This document shows positions 54,737-63,698 of a stretch of 64,000 nucleotides of DNA, in pieces (position 1 is the stretch's first letter; each line of letters starts with the position of its first letter). The notes beneath the pieces were generated by a model. That model saw nothing but the letters and a program-made list of their open reading frames with translations. It had not been told where the DNA came from and did no database searches. Source of the stretch: DAOUJW01 sp034421015 (GTDB taxonomy: Bacteria > Chloroflexota > Dehalococcoidia > Lucifugimonadales > UBA2985); the NCBI GenBank assembly GCA_034421015.1, contig DAOUKT010000022.1:1-64000 (forward strand), in the 5' to 3' direction. Both the position numbers and the translations under genes were made by a program.

Positions 54737-55702
54737 TCAGCAGAAGTAGAGATCTCCCACGTCGGACATTCTCAGGTTCAGCTTGTCGAGCAGAGGGCGC
54801 GGCACGCAGCCGGTCAGCCTGTTGCCGAAGAGGTAGATGATCCTGATATTAGGAAGGTCGCCAAGCTCCTCCGGCACATCGCCGCTCAGCCGGTTGCCGC
54901 TCAGGGAAAGCTGTTCCAGGCTGTCCAGCTTGCCAAGCTCACCCGGTATCTCCCCCCTCAGTTCATTCTCATCAATGTGCAGCTCTCTCAAATTTGAGAG
55001 GTTTCCAAGCTCCGCAGGTATAATTCCATCCAGCTCGTTCTCGAAGAGGTAGAGGGTTTCCAGGTTGGAGAGACTGCCGAACTCAGGCGGGATGTCGCCG
55101 GTAAGCCGGTTTGCGCTCAGCAGCAGTTGCCGCAGGTTGGAAAGCTGTCCCAGCTCACTCGGTATGTCTCCGCCCAGCCGATTGCCGTAGAGGTACAGAA
55201 ACTCCAGGTTCGAGAGTTTGCCCAGCTCCGGCGGGATCTCCCCGCTCAGCCGGTTGCCGCTCAAGAATAGCTGTTCAAGCTCGGAAAGACGGCCAAGATC
55301 GCCTGGGATCCGCCCGATCAGATCGTTGTCGTGGAGCAGCAGCCTGATTACGCGGCCGCCCCCGTTCGTGGTGACGCCGTACCATTCGGCGAGGGGTGCG
55401 TCGGTCATCCAGTTCTCGTTGTATTGCCAGTGGGGGCCGTCGGTGGCGTCATATAGCGTCATCAACGACATGCGGTCCGTCTCGACGGATGGCGTGGGCT
55501 CTGGCGTGGGGGCTGGAGTGGGAGTCTGCGTGGGCGCAGGAGTCGGTGTTGGCGTAGGGGTGGGCGTGGCAGTTGGAGTGGGCGCAAGTGTAGGAGTGGG
55601 CGTTGGCTCTTCAGTGCCACAGGCCGAAAGGGACGCCAGAATCACAAGCGCCGGGATGAGTCCCAACAGGGCAGCCCGCGTTACTCTTTGTGTACCTGTC
55701 AT
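54737..55702 (-). CDS. Leucine-rich-repeat lipoprotein
   Basis: The protein has 321 residues from ATG 55702 (GGGGTGA upstream; the frame extends to 55762). A signal peptide with lipobox SLSAC leads to a Thr-Pro low-complexity stalk (residues 32-72, PTPTPTPAPTQ type), an N-terminal cap with DGPHWQYNENWMTDAPLAEWYGV, then eight plant-type LRRs of 24 residues (LSNLEFLYLYGNRLGGDIPS). The final C-terminal cap has two cysteines (GCVPRPLL and YFC). The plant-subfamily consensus GxIPxELG is typical of surface proteins in bacteria that resemble receptor ectodomains; ligands are unknown. Repeat units invite variation in number. Confidence 0.88.
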   Translation of the reverse strand: MTGTQRVTRAALLGLIPALVILASLSACGTEEPTPTPTLAPTPTATPTPTPTPTPAPTQTPTPAPTPEPTPSVETDRMSLMTLYDATDGPHWQYNENWMTDAPLAEWYGVTTNGGGRVIRLLLHDNDLIGRIPGDLGRLSELEQLFLSGNRLSGEIPPELGKLSNLEFLYLYGNRLGGDIPSELGQLSNLRQLLLSANRLTGDIPPEFGSLSNLETLYLFENELDGIIPAELGNLSNLRELHIDENELRGEIPGELGKLDSLEQLSLSGNRLSGDVPEELGDLPNIRIIYLFGNRLTGCVPRPLLDKLNLRMSDVGDLYFC

Positions 55703-56088
55703 TATCTTCACCCCTTGGCTCTCATAGAGCAGAAGGGGCATCTTTCGGGCGGGGCGCTTCAACGGCGCCGCGCGCTTTTGGCCGTGCTGATCATCCGGGG
55801 TTCACGTCCCGGCGATCCGCCTCCCTCCAGTCCAGTCGGCTTAGATTCTAGCGGATATGCGTACCCTTATGCAAATGCGCTCCGAAAAAGCTCAAGATTG
55901 GGCGGCGAAGCGGCGTTGTGCGGAAGTGGGCCAGCCCTGTCCGTCGATGCCAGCGCCAGGGCGAAAGCGGGCGTCAGTATGGCAAGCCATCTTGTTCTTG
56001 AGGTCAATTTTTCACCTCTTCACTACAGAGTCTCCGACTCCGTCTCTATGGACGGAGGATGCCGCAGCTCTTCAAGTTAGCCTTAGCT
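55703..56088. other. Intergenic stretch without a recognisable gene
   Basis: These 386 bp lie between the LRR and the next lipoprotein, both on the minus strand. Short frames on the plus strand here have no ribosome site or family resemblance. GGGGTTCACGTCCCGG and CTCCGACTCCGTCTCTATGGACGGAG look able to form hairpins; the latter could be a terminator of the 56.1-kb gene on the minus strand. I see no repeat-family member. Confidence 0.4.
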
Positions 56089-56676
56089 TCAACTGACACT
56101 GACCCCACAGCCCGAATTCTCCACTTGAGAGAGGGTTTCTTCGTCCATTTCAGAATAGACGGCAAGAATGCCAAAAGCTAAGCCAGTGGTGACGGGGTCG
56201 GAGTTAACAACTTCTTGATCCAGAATTTGGTCGGCATCCTGGCTCCGGTATAAGTCACGCAAACCCTGCATAAGGGCAATCATGGCTCTGTGATAGCCTT
56301 CCAACTCCTGTGGCGGAGCCACGTCATCTAATTGGTCCAGAATTCTGGTCGTCTGCTGAGTTGCCTCTCCCCACGTCATTGATTCATCCTCGCTCTCGCC
56401 TTCGCCCAAGGCGGCCAACTGGTCGCAGTAGGCCGCTATATCGGAGTCTGAAGAGCCGGAGCTGGAGGAGGTTGACGTTTCTCTCTCAGCTGTGGTCGCA
56501 GTAGGGTCTGCGCCAGCGGACGTTGGGGTTGTCCGCTCTGTTGCGCCAGATGCCTGCCCCGGCGTGGAGGCTGCGCCGTCGGACGGTTCATCGGAGCCGC
56601 AGGCCATCGGCAGTGCGGGAATAACCAGAACGAGGACGACGCCCAGTATCTTCACCAATCTTGTAACTCGCGTCAT
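56089..56676 (-). CDS. Lipoprotein of unknown function
   Basis: The protein has 195 residues from ATG 56676 (AGAGGTGA 5 bp upstream; GTG 56685 is also in frame). A signal peptide with lipobox ALPMAC is followed by a Ser/Thr/Ala/Gly linker to about residue 75 and a helical domain (SDIAAYCDQLAALGEGE, then TTRILDQLDDVAPPQELEGYHRAMIAL). The domain pattern resembles small periplasmic helical-bundle proteins with one disulphide (Cys in AAYC and SGC). I know no function. It lies 21 bp beyond the stop of the double CoA transferase, which ends first at 56706 on the same strand's upstream side. Confidence 0.75.
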   Translation of the reverse strand: MTRVTRLVKILGVVLVLVIPALPMACGSDEPSDGAASTPGQASGATERTTPTSAGADPTATTAERETSTSSSSGSSDSDIAAYCDQLAALGEGESEDESMTWGEATQQTTRILDQLDDVAPPQELEGYHRAMIALMQGLRDLYRSQDADQILDQEVVNSDPVTTGLAFGILAVYSEMDEETLSQVENSGCGVSVS

Positions 56677-56705
56677 GGTATTCACCTCTAGCTTTCCAGT
56701 TGTCC

Positions 56706-59165
56706 CTAATGCCCCGCCTCTCCCCAGACCGTCGGCTCCTCCGAGTCCACGATGTGGTTGCCGTACAGTGTCCCGATCTCCTCGTTGGAGTAGCCAAGCT
56801 CCTCCAGGATGCTGCGGGTGTGCTGGCCCCTGAGCGGCCCGGAGCCCACGCGCGTCGGCGTCTTCGACAGCTCCACAACTGGGCTGTACCGCCAGTAGTC
56901 GCCGATGCGGGGGTTATGCGCAGGCCGGATGAAGCCGTTCTCCTCCACGTGGGGGTCCTGGGAGTAGAAGTTGAACATGCCGCTGTCCTCCACCTCCACG
57001 CACGCGACGCCCGCGGCTATCAGCGACTCCTCCCACTCCCTGGGCAGCCGCGTCTTGAATGCAGTCTGCATCTCTTGGGCCAGGGCGTCGTCGTTCTCCA
57101 GGCGGGCGGCGCGGGTCTTGAACCTGGCGTCCTCAAGCAGGTCGCCACGGCCCAGGGCGTTGCACAGGGCCTGCCACTCCTCCTCGAAGGGGCAGGAGAT
57201 GAAGACGTGGCCGCGCTGGGCATCGTACAGGCGATTGAGGGCGTGCAGTCCGTAGCCGTCGGCGTCCGGCACAAACCTGTCGGGCTTGCCGTCGTAGGAG
57301 AAGAAGTCGTCCGCGTTGGCGTAGGCGTTTGCGCCAAGCATGGTCGAAAGGATGTAGTGGGAGCCGCCGAACCGCTCCCGGGCGTAGAGCCCCAGGAGCA
57401 CGCCGGTGGAGATGACCATTGAAGAGTTGGGGTCAGGGTTGGTCTCGTTGGCGCGTCCCAGCCTGCGGGCGACCTCCTTTATCTCCTCAACGGACATGGG
57501 CTGATCGGCGGGAGGCAGGACGCCTCTGCCAAGCTGGTTCATGGCCCCGCCGATTACCGCCCCGCCGATGGGGTGCATCGCCGGGCGGTGGGAGTGAGGG
57601 CCGGAGTCGCCGTACCCGCCTGCGTACAGGTACACGATGTTAGGGTTGTACTGACGCACCTGCTCGTAGCCTGCGCCGAGTCGCTCCGGAGCTCCTGGGC
57701 GCATGTTGTGGACAATGACATCGGCCCTGGCCGCCAGTCGCTGGAAGATCTCCTGTCCCTCCGGCGTCTGCAGGTTGATGGAGAGGTTCTCCGCCCCTGC
57801 CTGCGTGCGGTTGCCGCCCAGGCCGTCGAAGTTGCGGCGCATGGTGTCGCCCTCCAGGGTCTCCAGGTGGATGACGCGCACGCCAAGCTCATAGGTGAGG
57901 GAGCAGGCGAGGGGGCCTGCGATGACCGTTGAGAGGTCCAGCAGTGTGATTCCCTCCAGGGGGTGAGCGGGCAGAGGTGACGTGGGCGCGGCGCCGTTGC
58001 CGTTGCGGGCGGGCGCGCTTGCCAGCTTTGCCAGCACCTCATCCGTGTGCTGACCGAGGTCCGGCGCTGGGCCCTGGATTGAACCCGGGGTCTCGCTCAT
58101 CCTCACCAGCACGCCCAGCTGCTTCATCTTGCCCACGCGAGGGTCCTCAACCTCCACCACGTGCCGGTTGTGGACAACCTGCGGGTGGCTCATCCCCTGC
58201 TGGGTCGTGTGAAATGGCTCCGCGGCCACGTTGGAGGTCTGGTTGACGAAGATGTCCATCCACTCGTCCTTGGTCTTCTCAAGGCCGCGCTGGATGACCA
58301 TGGCCCGCAGCTCCTCACGCTCCTCCGGCATAAGGGTAGGGGCCTTCTCGAAGCGAGGGTCCTTGAGGACGTCGCCCAGGCCCATGCTTTCGATGGCGGA
58401 GCGGAAGAGCCGGACAATGATGTTCGCCATCTGGATCCACTCGCCGTCCTTGGTGCGGATGGGCTGGTAGCCCACTCCGGGCTGTCGGTTGGGGTCCGAC
58501 TGGGGGTCGTCCTGGAACCTGTCCGGGAAATTGATCATCATCTGCCATATCAGCCAGTTGCTGATGTCGAAGGGCGTGATGCCCTGCATGAGGCTGGTCT
58601 CCACCTTCTGACCGACGCCCGTCCTGTCCCGGACAAGGAGGGCCGCTATAATGCCCCGGAGGGCGGCCATCGTCGTGCCGTGGCCGGCGATGTTGACGGC
58701 GGCGTAGTGGGGGCCGGGTCGTCCCGCCTGCCCGGTGAAGACCGAGTATCGCCCCACCTTGGCGGCGACTACGCTCTCGTATGGCTTGTAGTGGGCATAC
58801 GGCCCCTTCTGACCGAATGCGGAGATTGAGCAGTAGACCAGGTCGGGCCGGTTGGCGCTGAGCGCGTCGTAGCCGATGCCGAGGGCGTCGGCCTCGCCCG
58901 GGGCGAAGCTCTCGATTACAACGTCGGCCTGCGCGGCGAGCTGCCGGGCCTTCGCCCGGCCCTCGTCGGTCTCCAGGTCAAGTACAACGCTCTTCTTGCC
59001 CCGGTTCCAAAGAAGGTACTGGGGGAACTCTCTGTACGGGTCTCCGGAGGGCGGCTCAACCTTGATGACCTCCGCTCCAAAATCCGACAGCACCATTGTG
59101 GCGACGGAGCCAGGCCAGCCCGACGTGAAGTCCAGGACAACTCTGTCTTCCATTACTTGCGCCAT
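56706..59165 (-). CDS. Double-domain CaiB/BaiF CoA transferase
   Basis: The protein has 819 residues, twice the family length. Domain one (1-385) starts VVLDFTSGWPGSVATMVLSDFGAEVIKVE and has RTGVGQKVETSLMQG. A short Ala/Pro linker (ARNGNGAAPTSPLP) joins domain two (about 407-819): GITLLDLSTVIAGPLACSLTYELGVRVIHLE, with an ordinary C-terminal subdomain (ERFGGSHYILSTMLG). Family III enzymes are interlocked dimers, so the fusion makes one dimer from one chain. In domain two the loop that normally carries the catalytic Asp lacks a clear G-x-G-Q-x-x-D-x-S pattern, so one site may be inactive. The substrate is unknown. It is not adjacent to the other two CoA-transferase genes. Confidence 0.9.
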   Translation of the reverse strand: MAQVMEDRVVLDFTSGWPGSVATMVLSDFGAEVIKVEPPSGDPYREFPQYLLWNRGKKSVVLDLETDEGRAKARQLAAQADVVIESFAPGEADALGIGYDALSANRPDLVYCSISAFGQKGPYAHYKPYESVVAAKVGRYSVFTGQAGRPGPHYAAVNIAGHGTTMAALRGIIAALLVRDRTGVGQKVETSLMQGITPFDISNWLIWQMMINFPDRFQDDPQSDPNRQPGVGYQPIRTKDGEWIQMANIIVRLFRSAIESMGLGDVLKDPRFEKAPTLMPEEREELRAMVIQRGLEKTKDEWMDIFVNQTSNVAAEPFHTTQQGMSHPQVVHNRHVVEVEDPRVGKMKQLGVLVRMSETPGSIQGPAPDLGQHTDEVLAKLASAPARNGNGAAPTSPLPAHPLEGITLLDLSTVIAGPLACSLTYELGVRVIHLETLEGDTMRRNFDGLGGNRTQAGAENLSINLQTPEGQEIFQRLAARADVIVHNMRPGAPERLGAGYEQVRQYNPNIVYLYAGGYGDSGPHSHRPAMHPIGGAVIGGAMNQLGRGVLPPADQPMSVEEIKEVARRLGRANETNPDPNSSMVISTGVLLGLYARERFGGSHYILSTMLGANAYANADDFFSYDGKPDRFVPDADGYGLHALNRLYDAQRGHVFISCPFEEEWQALCNALGRGDLLEDARFKTRAARLENDDALAQEMQTAFKTRLPREWEESLIAAGVACVEVEDSGMFNFYSQDPHVEENGFIRPAHNPRIGDYWRYSPVVELSKTPTRVGSGPLRGQHTRSILEELGYSNEEIGTLYGNHIVDSEEPTVWGEAGH

Positions 59166-59285
59166 ACTTTCACCTCTCAGTAGATTGTCTTTGGAATCCG
59201 TGCCGCTATTTTACCCGATTGGCGCGATTACGCAAATGCAATACCGCCGATTGTCAGTTATGTCCCGCCGACCTGAAAAATAGGG

Positions 59286-59510
59286 TTAACGATTCAGCAA
59301 CTCAAAGAACTCGTCCCGAGTCAGCCCGGCGTCCCTGATCAACGCCCTGAGCAGCCCCCTTCCCAGCTCTCTATGGTTGGGTACAGACAGTCGATTGCGC
59401 TCGGTGTGGACCAGAATCATGTGGCTGCCCTCGGTGTGGTCCCAGAGATAGCCGATTCGCTCCATGGCTCGGACGAAGCGAATGCCGGACACTACAGGCA
59501 AGCGCTGCAC
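59286..59510 (-). CDS. hicA: HicA-type mRNA interferase toxin
   Basis: The protein has 74 residues and a double-stranded-RNA-binding-like fold. LPVVSGIRFVRAMERIGY is followed by EGSHMILVH with the catalytic His in G-S-H, then NHRELGRGLLRALIRDAGLT. It cleaves mRNA on the ribosome or free. Its start shares one base with the stop of the antitoxin gene, the reverse of the usual hicA-hicB order: here antitoxin first. Neutralised by the HicB protein upstream. Confidence 0.9.
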   Translation of the reverse strand: MQRLPVVSGIRFVRAMERIGYLWDHTEGSHMILVHTERNRLSVPNHRELGRGLLRALIRDAGLTRDEFFELLNR

Positions 59511-60028
59511 TATAGGGCAACCTCAATCAGCTCCCAATCTAACCCTGGAATATCCTCACCGTGGACCTTCATGCTGGCGACGTAGCCCCTGATTGCCTCC
59601 TCGATATTCCTGATTGCTTCCTCTCTTGAGCGTCCCTGGGAGTGACATCCGGGAAGCTGCGGGCAACTGGCTAGCATGAATCCGTCCTCATCCCATTCCA
59701 GGGAAACGGCGAAGGTATGCGTGGGGCTCTTGATAGTGTCATTCCGCGCTGGCTGGGTACTCGCGGCCATAGAGCTTGGCGGAGTGTCGAATTGATGGAT
59801 CGCAAAGCTGAGCTTTCTCAGATTCCGAGTGGCATCATCAGTTATAAACTCGGTGAGTTGTAGACCGGTTGCTTCGGCAAACAACGCCTTCACGGGCAAT
59901 CGTCGCCCCCCGATGTCCACGTAATACTTGTTCCGGCCATCTATGCCATTCAGCATAACGCGTCCAGCGGCTGCCACCACGTCCTCGTAATTCAATTCGT
60001 GCTGTGTTCCGCCAAGAATAAATTTCAA
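59510..60028 (-). CDS. hicB: HicB-type antitoxin with an extra N-terminal domain
   Basis: The protein has 172 residues. Residues 105-170 are a HicB partial RNase H-like domain (FAVSLEWDEDGFMLASCPQLPGCHSQG, then EEAIRNIEEAIRGYVASM). The first 80 residues form a separate domain: strands and helices with GIDGRNKYYVDIGGRRLPVKALFAEATGL and FITDDATRNLRKLSF. Sequences of the pattern yyV-dG-r-PvK-l-x-x-atGl-x-x-x-F-t-x-x-A-r-x-L occur in restriction- and phage-associated proteins, probably for DNA binding. Known HicB antitoxins carry a C-terminal helix-turn-helix or ribbon-helix-helix for repression; here the DNA-binding part may be the N-terminus instead. It overlaps hicA by one base. Confidence 0.82.
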   Translation of the reverse strand: MKFILGGTQHELNYEDVVAAAGRVMLNGIDGRNKYYVDIGGRRLPVKALFAEATGLQLTEFITDDATRNLRKLSFAIHQFDTPPSSMAASTQPARNDTIKSPTHTFAVSLEWDEDGFMLASCPQLPGCHSQGRSREEAIRNIEEAIRGYVASMKVHGEDIPGLDWELIEVAL

Positions 60029-60204
60029 AATATCTATCTCCTTCTATCTATGTCTTTCTACTTACTATCATGCTATCGCAAGACTAGAGTCAGGTCAAGC
60101 AGATGGGCTATGGTGTATGCAGAGCTAGCGGGGTATGATGAGTTGGCACATCTTCTCGGCCATCCAACATCACGTTACCGTGGAGACTGAGCGATCTGAT
60201 TGAT

Positions 60205-61527
60205 ATGTCAACGACTCCCAAGGAATCCCGCAAGAAGCCCCGGTACTTCTACGGCTGGAACATAGTCGGGGCGTCATTTCTGGCCCACCTCTCCTACGCC
60301 GAGCACCACTCATCGGTGCTTGGCTTTTTCATGCGACCTCTCAACCAGGAGTTCGGCTGGAGCCGTACGCAGGTCGCGCTTGTTCAGACCATCGCACGGT
60401 TCGTGGAAGCCGGGTTTTCCTTCTTCATTGGGCCGATGGTAGACAGGTACGGGCCCAGGGCGCTGATGCCCATAGGCGCGGTGATTGTCGGCCTGGCCAT
60501 GATGGCGACAACGCAGATCGAATCCATCTGGCAGTTCTGGCTGCTACGCGGCGTGGTGGTCGCAGTGGGCTTCACGCTCATGGGCAATATGGTTACCAAC
60601 GTGGCCGTGAACAAGTGGTTTGTCCGCAAGCGGGGCCGGGCCATCGCCTTCTCCGGCATGGGCAGCAACATCGGCAACGTGATTATGACGCCTGCGACCG
60701 TCTGGATTCTGGCGATGTACGGCTGGCGCACCAGCTTCGTGGTTTTCGCCGTGGTGACGTGGCTGGTGGTGCTCATCCCCTCGGCGATACTCATGCGACG
60801 CCAGCCGGAGGACATGGGCCTGAGGCCGGACGGCGACGCCCTGGACGCCGAGCAGGAGAGCGAAAGGCACGACCTGAGGCCGGAGGCCGTACCCTCCCTT
60901 GAGCCGGTCTGGACCCGCCGGGAGGTGATGGCGACGGGCGCCTTCTGGCTGCTGATAGTCAGCATATCGGTGGCCAACCTGGCGTTCCAGGGAATAAACA
61001 TCAGCCTGGCCCCTTACATGCAGGACCTGCGCTATGGTGACGCACTTATAGCCACAATCGTGACCTTCAGGGCGGTGATAATGGCGGCCGCGCTTCCGGT
61101 GTGGGGTTTCGTGGGGGAGCGGGCGCATCTCACCTGGGTGCGAGTAGCGCCGTTTGTCCTCCAGGGGATAGGCTCATTCCTCTTTCTGCTGGCCGACAAC
61201 CAGGTGTTCCTCTGGCTGGCGGTGGTTGTCTACGGCGGAGGCTTTGGAGGGGTGATGGTGGTGCAAGAGGTGCTCTGGGCCAACTACTACGGCCGGTTCA
61301 GCCTGGGCCTGGTGCGCGGGACTGGCTTCCCAATTGTGTTCGCGTTCAGCGCCGCAGGCCCCATCTTTATGAACGGCATCTTCGACGTGCTGGGCTCCTA
61401 CAGGCCGGCGTACCTGATGTTCATCGGCTTCTACATTGTAGGGGCCCTGCTGCTGTGGATCGTGCGCCCGCCAAAGGTGAAGCGATACGCTACGCCCGAG
61501 GAGCTTGGGAGTGACCGCGCTGACTGA
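60205..61527 (+). CDS. MFS transporter (monocarboxylate/OFA-like)
   Basis: The protein has 440 residues and 12 membrane segments with a central cytoplasmic loop (EDMGLRPDGDALDAEQESERHD). It starts FYGWNIVGASFLAHLSYAEHH, typical of the monocarboxylate-porter side of MFS, and has FFIGPMVDRYGPRALMPIGAV (the D-R-x-G motif between helices 2 and 3). Probable substrates are small carboxylates; nothing in the sequence is specific. A TATGTC context surrounds ATG 60205; no good ribosome site is visible. Monocistronic. Confidence 0.88.
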   Translation: MSTTPKESRKKPRYFYGWNIVGASFLAHLSYAEHHSSVLGFFMRPLNQEFGWSRTQVALVQTIARFVEAGFSFFIGPMVDRYGPRALMPIGAVIVGLAMMATTQIESIWQFWLLRGVVVAVGFTLMGNMVTNVAVNKWFVRKRGRAIAFSGMGSNIGNVIMTPATVWILAMYGWRTSFVVFAVVTWLVVLIPSAILMRRQPEDMGLRPDGDALDAEQESERHDLRPEAVPSLEPVWTRREVMATGAFWLLIVSISVANLAFQGINISLAPYMQDLRYGDALIATIVTFRAVIMAAALPVWGFVGERAHLTWVRVAPFVLQGIGSFLFLLADNQVFLWLAVVVYGGGFGGVMVVQEVLWANYYGRFSLGLVRGTGFPIVFAFSAAGPIFMNGIFDVLGSYRPAYLMFIGFYIVGALLLWIVRPPKVKRYATPEELGSDRAD

Positions 61528-61665
61528 CGTTGGGATGATTGAGAGCCAATGCCCACCATACCCGTACAGAAGACGCGGTTGACTAGAAATGCTGGCCTGC
61601 CGTATAATACACTCCGTACATAGATATGGTTATATAGCCGTACATTGTACATTAAGGAGGAGAAT

Positions 61666-61914
61666 ATGGCGCGGCTGGACGTAAGGCTGGACTCTCAACA
61701 CAGGCATCGTCTGGAGGAGCTTGTTGAAGACAGTGGAGAGCCCATCTCTGAAGTGGTGCGCCGCCTGATTGATGACGCCTATGAAGCCGTCATGAAGAAG
61801 CGCCGCCTTCAGGCGGTTGAGCGGTTGACGCTGCTGGAGGTGGAGGACCCGCCGGATCCAGAGACACTTTCCCGTGAACTGGAGGCCACCCATGAGCCCG
61901 GCGGCATTCATTGA
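61666..61914 (+). CDS. Ribbon-helix-helix antitoxin
   Basis: The protein has 82 residues from ATG 61666 (AAGGAGG 6 bp upstream). MARLDVRLDSQHRHRLEELV followed by EPISEVVRRLIDDAYEAVM is a ribbon-helix-helix fold. The tail (LEVEDPPDPETLSRELEAT) would bind the toxin. The toxin gene starts inside its last 23 bp. A TACATTGTACATT/TATATAGCCGTACATTGTAC-like AT-rich, symmetric stretch at 61620-61655 (GTACAT repeated) is a candidate operator for autorepression. Confidence 0.82.
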   Translation: MARLDVRLDSQHRHRLEELVEDSGEPISEVVRRLIDDAYEAVMKKRRLQAVERLTLLEVEDPPDPETLSRELEATHEPGGIH

Positions 61915-62347
61915 TGCCAACGTTCCCATCTACGCCTCCGGCAGGGAAAGCCCCTACAAACAGCCGTGCGCCCGGGTTCTGATGATGGCTGCGGAGCGCC
62001 CAATGTCCTTTGTCACTGATGCAGAGGTGGTTCAGGAGCTCTTGCATAGGTATCTTTCTTCAGGTCGGTGGGCCCTGGGAAGGGAGGTTCTCCACGGTTT
62101 TGTGGAGGTGATGCGTGACCGGATCGAACCCGTATATGCGGAAGACCTGCGTCTGGCGGCGAGGTTGGCAGACAGCCACCCAAATATAAGCGATACTAAC
62201 CTTCTCCACGCGGCGGTGATGCGCAGGGTGGGCGCCAATCAGATAATCTCCTCAGATGCCGACTTTGACCGCCTGCCGGACATAACTCGTCTGGACCCTG
62301 CTCAAGTGGAGGTATGGGGCGATTCCGTACTGGCCCGGGAGGGCTGA
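61892..62347 (+). CDS. PIN-domain toxin
   Basis: The protein has 151 residues from ATG 61892 (GGAGG 6 bp upstream, within the antitoxin gene). All acids of the PIN site are visible: Asp in FIDANVPIYAS, Glu in AEVVQELLHRYLSSG, Asp in SDTNLLHAAVM and SSDADFDRL. It is therefore expected to be an active Mg-dependent RNase. It differs in sequence from the VapC at 30637-31080, so the two TA pairs are not recent duplicates. The 23-bp overlap with the antitoxin couples their synthesis. Confidence 0.85.
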   Translation: MSPAAFIDANVPIYASGRESPYKQPCARVLMMAAERPMSFVTDAEVVQELLHRYLSSGRWALGREVLHGFVEVMRDRIEPVYAEDLRLAARLADSHPNISDTNLLHAAVMRRVGANQIISSDADFDRLPDITRLDPAQVEVWGDSVLAREG

Positions 62348-62457
62348 ATACGGACAGAGTTCTCTAGATACCTTGTGAACGGAGCGATGCCGTTTGCCTA
62401 CCCACCTCCCATCACCAACGGCTTGCAGCCTGCAGCCCTCCGCTATATCCTATAAAC

Positions 62458-63690
62458 ATGCCTGAGCTTTTCACAGTTGTTACGCCGGACCAGGCTATCG
62501 AGACTCTTCGCGCCCACGTCACACACCGGGCCGAGAGCGAGGACGTCAAAGCCAACCTGGCCTACGGCAGGGTCACGGCCGCGGACATACTCGTCCCATC
62601 CGCGTTGCCTGCATTTGCGCGCTCAACCATGGACGGCTACGCGGTCATCGCCGCGGACACCTACGGCGCAACTGAGGCCATCCCCGCCTACCTGAACGTT
62701 GTAGGGGAGATACCGATGGGCAGGCCGTCAGACCTGTCTCTTAGCCGGGGCAGCGTCGCCAAGGTGCACACCGGCGGGATGCTGGCGGATGGCGCAGACG
62801 CCGTGGTGATGGTCGAGAACACTCAGCCAGTGGACGAGACGACCATCGAAGTGGTGCGGCCCGTGGCTCCCGGCGAGAACGTCCTTCAGGTTGGGGACGA
62901 CGTGAAAACGGGCCAGTTGCTCCTTCCGGCGGGCCACCTGCTCAGGCCCCAGGACATCGGCGGGCTGATGGGCCTGGGCGTCAACCGCATCACCGTCTCG
63001 AAACGCCCCAGGATCTCCATCCTCTCCACGGGCGACGAGCTTGTGTCGCCGGAGCAGGAGGTGACGCCCGGCAAGATACGGGACATCAACACCTACAGCC
63101 TGTCTTCCATTGCGCTGCAGACCGGGGCCGTGCCCCTAACGATGGACATAGTTGGCGACAGCTTCGATGACCTGAAGGAGGCGGCTGAGAAGGCCATCGC
63201 AAGCTCGGACATGCTTGTCATATCTGCTGGCAGTTCCGTCAGCACCAGGGACATGACGGCGGACGTGATTGCGTCCCTGGGCGAGCCGGGGGTGCTTGTC
63301 CACGGCGTGTCCATCAAGCCGGGCAAGCCCACAATTCTCGCTTCCGTGGAGGGCAAACCCGCCATCGGTCTGCCGGGCAACCCCGTTTCGGCGCTGGTCA
63401 TCTTTGAGCTCTTCGCCGTTCCTGCCATGTACTGGCTGGCCGGCTGCGACGCGCCCCCGGCCCGCTTCACGGTGACTGCGCCCCTCACCCACAACGTTGC
63501 ATCGATTCCCGGCCGCGAGGACTACGTGCCGGTGAAGCTGGAGTCGACCGACGACGGCATCGCCGCCGTGCCTGTGTTCGGGGAATCCAACCTCATCTCC
63601 ACCATGATCAACGCCGACGGCATGGCCAAGGTGCCCCTGGACAAGGCCGGTCTGTACAAGGGAGAGATGGTCTCCGTGAGGCTCTTCTAG
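62458..63690 (+). CDS. moeA: Molybdopterin molybdenumtransferase MoeA
   Basis: The protein has 410 residues. MoeA domains are in order: the N-terminal linker, ALPAFARSTMDGYAVIAADT (the substrate-binding loop), the MPT-binding MoCF domain with ISILSTGDELVSPEQ, SAGSSVSTRDMT, KPGKPTILASVEGKPAIGLPGNPVS, and the C-terminal beta-barrel IPGREDYVPVKLE. It inserts molybdate into adenylylated molybdopterin, making the cofactor needed by CoxL. The leader (62348-62457) has no clear ribosome site, and ATG 62458 follows TATAAAC closely, so a leaderless start is possible. A second moeA-like gene follows 8 bp after its stop. Confidence 0.95.
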   Translation: MPELFTVVTPDQAIETLRAHVTHRAESEDVKANLAYGRVTAADILVPSALPAFARSTMDGYAVIAADTYGATEAIPAYLNVVGEIPMGRPSDLSLSRGSVAKVHTGGMLADGADAVVMVENTQPVDETTIEVVRPVAPGENVLQVGDDVKTGQLLLPAGHLLRPQDIGGLMGLGVNRITVSKRPRISILSTGDELVSPEQEVTPGKIRDINTYSLSSIALQTGAVPLTMDIVGDSFDDLKEAAEKAIASSDMLVISAGSSVSTRDMTADVIASLGEPGVLVHGVSIKPGKPTILASVEGKPAIGLPGNPVSALVIFELFAVPAMYWLAGCDAPPARFTVTAPLTHNVASIPGREDYVPVKLESTDDGIAAVPVFGESNLISTMINADGMAKVPLDKAGLYKGEMVSVRLF

Positions 63691-63698
63691 GCGTAGAC

